Of a DNA stretch of 64,000 nucleotides, positions 60,248 to 64,000 are shown piece by piece. Position numbers and translations under genes: made by a program. The first letter of the stretch is position 1, and every line of letters begins with the position of its first letter. The notes under the pieces are model-generated. The model worked only from the letters and a program-made list of their open reading frames with translations, was not told the DNA's origin and did no database searches. Source of the DNA: Microbacterium sp. VKM Ac-2923 (GTDB lineage Bacteria; Actinomycetota; Actinomycetes; Actinomycetales; Microbacteriaceae); NCBI RefSeq assembly GCF_022815605.1, contig NZ_JALGRP010000007.1:154940-218939 (forward strand), in the 5' to 3' direction.

Positions 60248-60826
60248 TCAACGAATCCAGAACCCCAGCGTGCAGAGCAGACGCGTCTCGTCGTCGGCAT
60301 CCGCCGGCGGGTCGATGGCCGGGGGGAACACGCCCCACTGTCGCCATTCGTCCGCGTGCGGGGTGACGTGCTCGGTGAAGCCGTCGACCAGCTCGGGGGA
60401 GAGGTGGAACGGGATGCCGAAGTGCTTCGCGATCGAGTACGCCTGGAACGCACGGTAGGTCGCGAGGTGCGCGAACCCCTCGGCCGCGGGGTAGTCGCCG
60501 TAGGTGAAGCGGAAGGTGTCGGCGATGTCGCCGTTTCGCACCGCGGCCGTCGCCGCGGCATTCAGGGCGTCGTACGCCCCGATCGGGTCGTCGCCGAGCA
60601 GATCGGCGTCGGCGAACGGGTCGCCGTCGGCCGCCGCACGACCGGCGATCACGTCGGGGATCCACGCCTCGTCGTAGACGTGGCGCCCGAGGATGTCACG
60701 CAGCGTGGGCGACTCGTGCTGACTCCATTCCGGCGGTACCGGGGCGGAGAAATCCGCGGGATCGAGCTGGTCGACGACCTCGCGCAGCGCGGCATCGGAG
60801 TGGAGGAAGAGTTCGGCGGGGCTCAT
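60248..60826 (-). CDS. DinB / maleylpyruvate isomerase-like four-helix protein
   Basis: 192 residues from ATG 60826; the frame extends 10 codons further. It starts MSPAELFLHSDAALREVVDQL and has the pattern of mycothiol-dependent/DinB-type proteins: PSLRDILGRHVYDEAWIP-like metal His near 45, and FAHLATYRAFQAYSIAKHFG with a second His. Function is unknown; related proteins are thiol-dependent isomerases or transferases. It is monocistronic and convergent with the M20 gene. Confidence 0.78.
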   Translation of the reverse strand: MSPAELFLHSDAALREVVDQLDPADFSAPVPPEWSQHESPTLRDILGRHVYDEAWIPDVIAGRAAADGDPFADADLLGDDPIGAYDALNAAATAAVRNGDIADTFRFTYGDYPAAEGFAHLATYRAFQAYSIAKHFGIPFHLSPELVDGFTEHVTPHADEWRQWGVFPPAIDPPADADDETRLLCTLGFWIR

Positions 60827-60906
60827 GGCGACGACGGTACTCCGGGCCACCGACACCGGCTAGAGGGGGCGTGGGAGGTGCGTCGGCGGGGGTGCGGGCG
60901 TGCCGG

Positions 60907-60984
60907 GCGGAGGACGAGGGAGGAGCGGAGGATGGATTCCGCGCAGGTGTCCTCCCGCGGTCGCTTCTCCTCCGCTGGTCACGA
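60907..60984. repeat. REP-like element, copy A
   Basis: Contains GCGGAGGA twice (60907-60914, 60925-60932) and the complement TCCTCCGC at 60968-60975, with GCGGAGGATGGAT and CTCCTCCGCTGGTC. The same arrangement recurs at 63790-63868, both times between genes, so it is a dispersed intergenic repeat able to form a hairpin. Confidence 0.65.
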
Positions 60985-61064
60985 CCGAGTCTCGAGCGCG
61001 ACCCCGCGCCCCGCACCATGACCCCGCCGTACGATGGGGCCTCCCGCAACCGGAGGATCACGCG

Positions 61065-61706
61065 ATGACCGAGAACCCCCTGGCCCACCGACTGGACTAC
61101 TCGCTCGACGAGCTCGACGACACCGCTCTGTCGGCATCCCCCATCGGTCTCCTCCAACGGTGGCTGAAGGATGCCGCCGACCTGCCCGAGCCGAACGCGA
61201 TGGTCGTGTCGACGGTGGATGCCGAAGCCCGACCGACTTCGCGCACGGTGCTGCTGCGCGGAATCGATGACGACGGCGCGCTGTGGTTCTTCACCAACCG
61301 CCAGTCGCGGAAAGGACAGGCCCTGGCCGCGAACCCGTCCGTGTCGATCCTCTTCCCCTGGTACGCCCTGCAGCGCCAGGTCATCGTGCTCGGCACCGCG
61401 ACACCCCTCCCCGCCGAGCGCGACGACGCCTACTTCGCGTCGCGCCCGCGCGGTTCGCGGCTGTCGGCCTGGGCGAGCCATCAGTCTGAGCCCGTGGCAT
61501 CCCGGGCAGCCCTCGAGGAGCAGATGGCCGAGGTCAGCGCGCGTTTCGGCGACGACCAGCCCGTGCCGCGCCCGCCGCACTGGGGCGGGTATCGCGTGGA
61601 GCCGCGCGAGATCGAGTTCTGGCAGGGGCGCCCGTCGCGGCTGCACGACCGGATCGTGTTCAGCCGCGAAGGAGACGGGTGGGCGGCGGTGCGCCGACAG
61701 CCGTGA
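61065..61706 (+). CDS. pdxH: Pyridoxamine 5'-phosphate oxidase (PdxH-like)
   Basis: 213 residues from ATG 61065, preceded by GGAGG. It is an FMN-dependent oxidase that makes pyridoxal 5'-phosphate from the pyridoxine or pyridoxamine phosphates. The split-barrel flavin site is RPTSRTVLLRGIDDDGALWFFTNRQSRKGQAL. SRPRGSRLSAWASHQSEPV and the C-terminal PHWGGYRVEPREIEFWQGRPSRLHDR are typical PdxH signatures, the latter contacting the phosphate. Length is normal. Confidence 0.94.
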   Translation: MTENPLAHRLDYSLDELDDTALSASPIGLLQRWLKDAADLPEPNAMVVSTVDAEARPTSRTVLLRGIDDDGALWFFTNRQSRKGQALAANPSVSILFPWYALQRQVIVLGTATPLPAERDDAYFASRPRGSRLSAWASHQSEPVASRAALEEQMAEVSARFGDDQPVPRPPHWGGYRVEPREIEFWQGRPSRLHDRIVFSREGDGWAAVRRQP

Positions 61707-61753
61707 GCAGCGCCGTCCGGTGCCGGTCCCGCCCGTCGGCGGCGCGACGGGGG

Positions 61754-61771
61754 TGTGGACGCCCGCGTCCA
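61754..61771. terminator. Possible hairpin terminator after pdxH
   Basis: GTGGACGC and GCGTCCAC are separated by two bases, giving a short strong hairpin 48 bp after the pdxH stop and before the convergent membrane-protein gene. No T run follows. Confidence 0.4.
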
Positions 61772-61826
61772 CGACGGCGGAGCGCTCCCACGACCGACCT
61801 CCCAGACGGGGACGATCGCGGCCAGA

Positions 61827-62435
61827 TCATCGAGCGGGTGCGGGCAAGTATTCCGTCGCGAACTCCACGTCGCACATCGTCAGCAGGTAAGTCACGAGCC
61901 AGCTGTAACCGAGGAGTCCGTCGTCCGCATGCAGTCGGGCCAGCTTCCCGTCGGCTTCGACACGGACGAAACCCGCTGCATCCATCGACCATCGGCCCTC
62001 GCCGCTCACCGGCGTGGGCACTCCCTCGAGGCACCAACGCCCCTCCGCATTCTTCGTGACGCCGTCAGCGAGCACGACGCTCCGCAGTGTCGCGGTGCCG
62101 TCCTCGGCGAGCGTCAGCCTCGAACCGTCGTGGACGTACTCGGCCGGGAAACCGACCTCGGCGCTCAGCTTCTGCCATGAGCGGGAAGCGGACACGAGCC
62201 CGTCGATCTGGGTGTGGATGACGACGCCGACGACGACGACGGCGATGACCGCCCACCACGGGCGGCGCCATCGGGGATCGGGAACCCGGGCGGCGAGACG
62301 GTACGCGACCACAGAGAGCGCGATGATCAGCACCACCCCGAGGAACTCCAGCAGCAGCACCGCGGGATCCGTTTCGGCGAACACGCGTTCAGAGTATCCG
62401 CGCGCACCCGGTCGGCCTCCCGAGGGTCGGACCAT
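61827..62435 (-). CDS. Hypothetical membrane protein
   Basis: 202 residues from ATG 62435, which has GGAGGGA nine bases upstream; a GTG at 62384 would drop 17 residues. It has two membrane helices near the N-terminus (LLEFLGVVLIIALSVVAYRL, then WWAVIAVVVVGVVIHTQI), then an extracytoplasmic domain of ~120 residues with alternating strands (SRLTLAEDGTATLRSVVL, GRWSMDAAGFVRVEADG). It resembles unnamed actinobacterial surface proteins. No operon partner; it is divergent from a GTPase gene 150 bp away. Confidence 0.7.
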   Translation of the reverse strand: MVRPSGGRPGARGYSERVFAETDPAVLLLEFLGVVLIIALSVVAYRLAARVPDPRWRRPWWAVIAVVVVGVVIHTQIDGLVSASRSWQKLSAEVGFPAEYVHDGSRLTLAEDGTATLRSVVLADGVTKNAEGRWCLEGVPTPVSGEGRWSMDAAGFVRVEADGKLARLHADDGLLGYSWLVTYLLTMCDVEFATEYLPAPAR

Positions 62436-62584
62436 CCGAGGTCCCTCCGGAGGCCGCCGCACAAGGGGGAGATTCGAGAGACGCGCGAACGGCTCCGGCC
62501 CGTACATTCGAAGCAGCGGCACCTGTGACGCGGACCGCGCGAACCACACGCGATCCGCGTCCCCCTTCGGAGGAATAAGACACC

Positions 62585-63742
62585 ATGGCGAAGAAGAACG
62601 CGGACAAACCCGACCTCGACCAGAAGGCCTTCGTCGAGGCGACATCCGAGGCGAAGTCGCGCTACGGCCGGTTCAACCTCGCCATCGTCGGGAGTTCCGG
62701 CGTCGGCAAGTCGTCGCTCGTGAACGCGGTGTTCGGCCGCGACTGGGCGAAGGTCGGCCGCGGCCTCCCTGTCACGCGGGGTGTGCAGTTCTACAGCGAC
62801 GACTCGCTCGGCATCTGGGACGTCGAGGGCTTCGAGATCGGTTCGCCCGTTCCTCCCGACCAGCAGTTGCGCAATCACCTGAACGCCATCGCGGCGCACT
62901 CCGGCGATCACCAGATATCCGTCGTCTGGTACTGCGTGCAGGCCAACGACGACCGACTCACTCCCGCCGACATCGCCATGATCCGCGAACTCGACGCGCG
63001 GGGTCTGCCGGTGATCCTCGTGCTCACGAAGGTCGATTGGATCAAGAACCCTCTCACCGGCCATCAGGGTGTCGCCAAGGACGTGCAGGCCTTCGTCGAC
63101 TGGCTCAACGATCCGGTGGATGCCGCGACCGGCGAACGCCTGCACGTGCCCTACCGGCGCGTGATCCTCACCTCCACGCGGGACCGGCACGGGAAGGGGA
63201 AGGGGCACGGCCTCGGTGACCTTGTCACCGAGACGCTCGACCTCGCTCCCGAGCGTGACAAGGATGCCTTTCGCATCGCACAGCGCCTCAACCTCCCGTG
63301 GAAGCGCGAGATGGCTCGCCCGATCATCGCGACGGCGGCCGCGGCAGCCGCGGGAGCGGCGACCGTTCCGCTTCCTGTCTCGGATGCTTTCACTCTTGCG
63401 CCGATCCAACTCACGATGATGGGGCGGATCGCCGCCATCTACGACCTCGAGGTCAAGACGATGCTGTCGGCGGGAGCCCTCGCCCAGTTCGGTGTGCAGG
63501 TCGCGGGGCGCGCGCTGGCGACGAGCTTTCTGAAGCTGATCCCGGGCGCCGGGATCGTGGTGAACGCCGCAGTGGCGGGTGCGCTCACTGCGGCGACCGG
63601 GGAGAGCTGGATGAAGATCTGCGAGCTCTTGCACACGGGCAAGATCGACGTGCGCAAGCTCGACAAGGAGTGGGCCAAGTACGCGCCGAGCTTCATGGAC
63701 GTCGCGCGGAAGCTGGTCGAGCGCCGCGTGGGCAGGAAGTAG
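62585..63742 (+). CDS. Dynamin/IRG-like GTPase
   Basis: 385 residues. GTPase motifs are G1 GSSGVGKSS (residues 36-44), G2 Thr in PVTRGVQFY, G3 DVEGFE, and G4 LTKVD. It resembles eukaryote-like IRG/YcjF-type GTPases with a C-terminal hydrophobic domain. From residue ~245 there are Ala/Gly-rich segments that could enter a membrane (IIATAAAAAAGAATVPLPV, FLKLIPGAGIVVNAAVAGAL). It is probably involved in membrane or stress functions; the partner is unknown. GGAGGAA precedes the ATG. Confidence 0.82.
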   Translation: MAKKNADKPDLDQKAFVEATSEAKSRYGRFNLAIVGSSGVGKSSLVNAVFGRDWAKVGRGLPVTRGVQFYSDDSLGIWDVEGFEIGSPVPPDQQLRNHLNAIAAHSGDHQISVVWYCVQANDDRLTPADIAMIRELDARGLPVILVLTKVDWIKNPLTGHQGVAKDVQAFVDWLNDPVDAATGERLHVPYRRVILTSTRDRHGKGKGHGLGDLVTETLDLAPERDKDAFRIAQRLNLPWKREMARPIIATAAAAAAGAATVPLPVSDAFTLAPIQLTMMGRIAAIYDLEVKTMLSAGALAQFGVQVAGRALATSFLKLIPGAGIVVNAAVAGALTAATGESWMKICELLHTGKIDVRKLDKEWAKYAPSFMDVARKLVERRVGRK

Positions 63743-63789
63743 CTGCCGCGCCACCACGCGATGGCCGCGCAGCGCCGAGGCCGTGATGA

Positions 63790-63868
63790 GCGGAGGGCGA
63801 GGGGCGTGCGGAGGATGGATGCCGCTGACGCGTCCTCCCGTCGTCCCCCCTCCTCCGCTGGTCGCGGT
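63790..63868. repeat. REP-like element, copy B (with partial copy C nearby)
   Basis: Related to copy A at 60907-60984: GCGGAGGA (63808-63815) pairs with TCCTCCGC (63851-63858), and GCGGAGGATGGATGCCGC and CCTCCGCTGGTC are shared. A third partial copy, GCGGAGGATGGATCCCGC, lies at about 63907-63924, next to the end of a possible transposase gene. Confidence 0.65.
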
Positions 63869-63931
63869 GCTCGCGCCGTGCGCAGGGAGCGGAGAAGATT
63901 CGGCGAGCGGAGGATGGATCCCGCGGCGGTT

Positions 63932-64000
63932 TCAGGCGGTCAGTGCAACACCGTTGTCTGGTGGGGTTGAGAGTAGTCGTTCGAGGGCTTCGGTGGGGGT
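63932..64000 (-). CDS. Possible IS30-type transposase, C-terminal end (cut by right edge)
   Basis: A minus-strand frame entering from the right edge reads PTEALERLLSTPPDNGVALT, Ala and stop (63934-63932). This resembles the extreme C-terminus of actinobacterial IS30-family transposases (TPxEALxxLL...VALTA). Only 22 codons are visible, so the call is tentative. No inverted terminal repeat can be defined within the window. Confidence 0.5.
   Translation of the reverse strand, partial: TPTEALERLLSTPPDNGVALTA

Overview
The window is high-GC DNA with densely packed, often overlapping genes. The gene content and protein style fit an actinobacterium, most likely Microbacterium or a close Microbacteriaceae relative (inference; no rRNA or marker gene is present). 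No tRNA, rRNA, CRISPR array or phage structural gene was seen.

Region 1 (1-17780), defence island. A class 1 DISARM operon runs right to left: drmD (SNF2 helicase), drmMI (adenine methylase), drmA (helicase) and drmB (DUF1998, cut by the left edge). Between drmMI and drmA lie a serine recombinase gene and, on the opposite strand, a second headless copy of the 3' part of drmMI. The two drmMI 3' regions face each other and are bounded by a 178-bp inverted repeat (6748-6925 and 9138-9315, one mismatch). This is the layout of an invertible target-specificity switch: inversion would replace the last ~360 residues of DrmMI, just after its NPPF catalytic motif, in frame. I rate this the most interesting item in the window. 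A divergent GmrSD-like DUF262/DUF1524 nuclease with a C-terminal RAMA-like domain completes the island.

Region 2 (17781-24165), accessory patch and gene graveyard. It has two proteins of unknown function, a RibD/DHFR-like reductase, a small membrane protein, a hipBA toxin-antitoxin pair that splits a second DHFR-like gene, and decayed fragments of a WYL regulator, an OYE reductase and a transporter.

Region 3 (24166-35288), metabolism and signalling. An MFS transporter and RpiR regulator are divergent from a tripartite tricarboxylate transporter (tctB-tctA-tctC) coupled to an RraA-like aldolase. Then come an OYE-family reductase, an FAD-linked oxidoreductase interrupted by an in-frame TGA, and a divergent response regulator / histidine kinase pair.

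Region 4 (35607-46073), a two-component class II lanthipeptide cluster: alpha precursor, LanM1, beta precursor, LanM2, C39-peptidase LanT, an ABC ATPase and permease, and a small membrane protein. The alpha core carries the C-T-x-T-x-E-C signature of lipid II-binding mersacidin/lichenicidin-type peptides. The beta core ends in a CPTxxCTxxC pattern.

Region 5 (46264-64000). A secreted GH32 levanase-like enzyme has a triple GTTAACC repeat upstream. An eight-gene peptide-type ABC / luciferase-like monooxygenase / carboxymuconolactone-decarboxylase-domain operon follows, with a divergent M20 amidohydrolase. Then come a DinB-like protein, PdxH-type oxidase, small membrane protein and dynamin/IRG-like GTPase, REP-like repeats, and the 3' end of a possible IS30-type transposase at the right edge.
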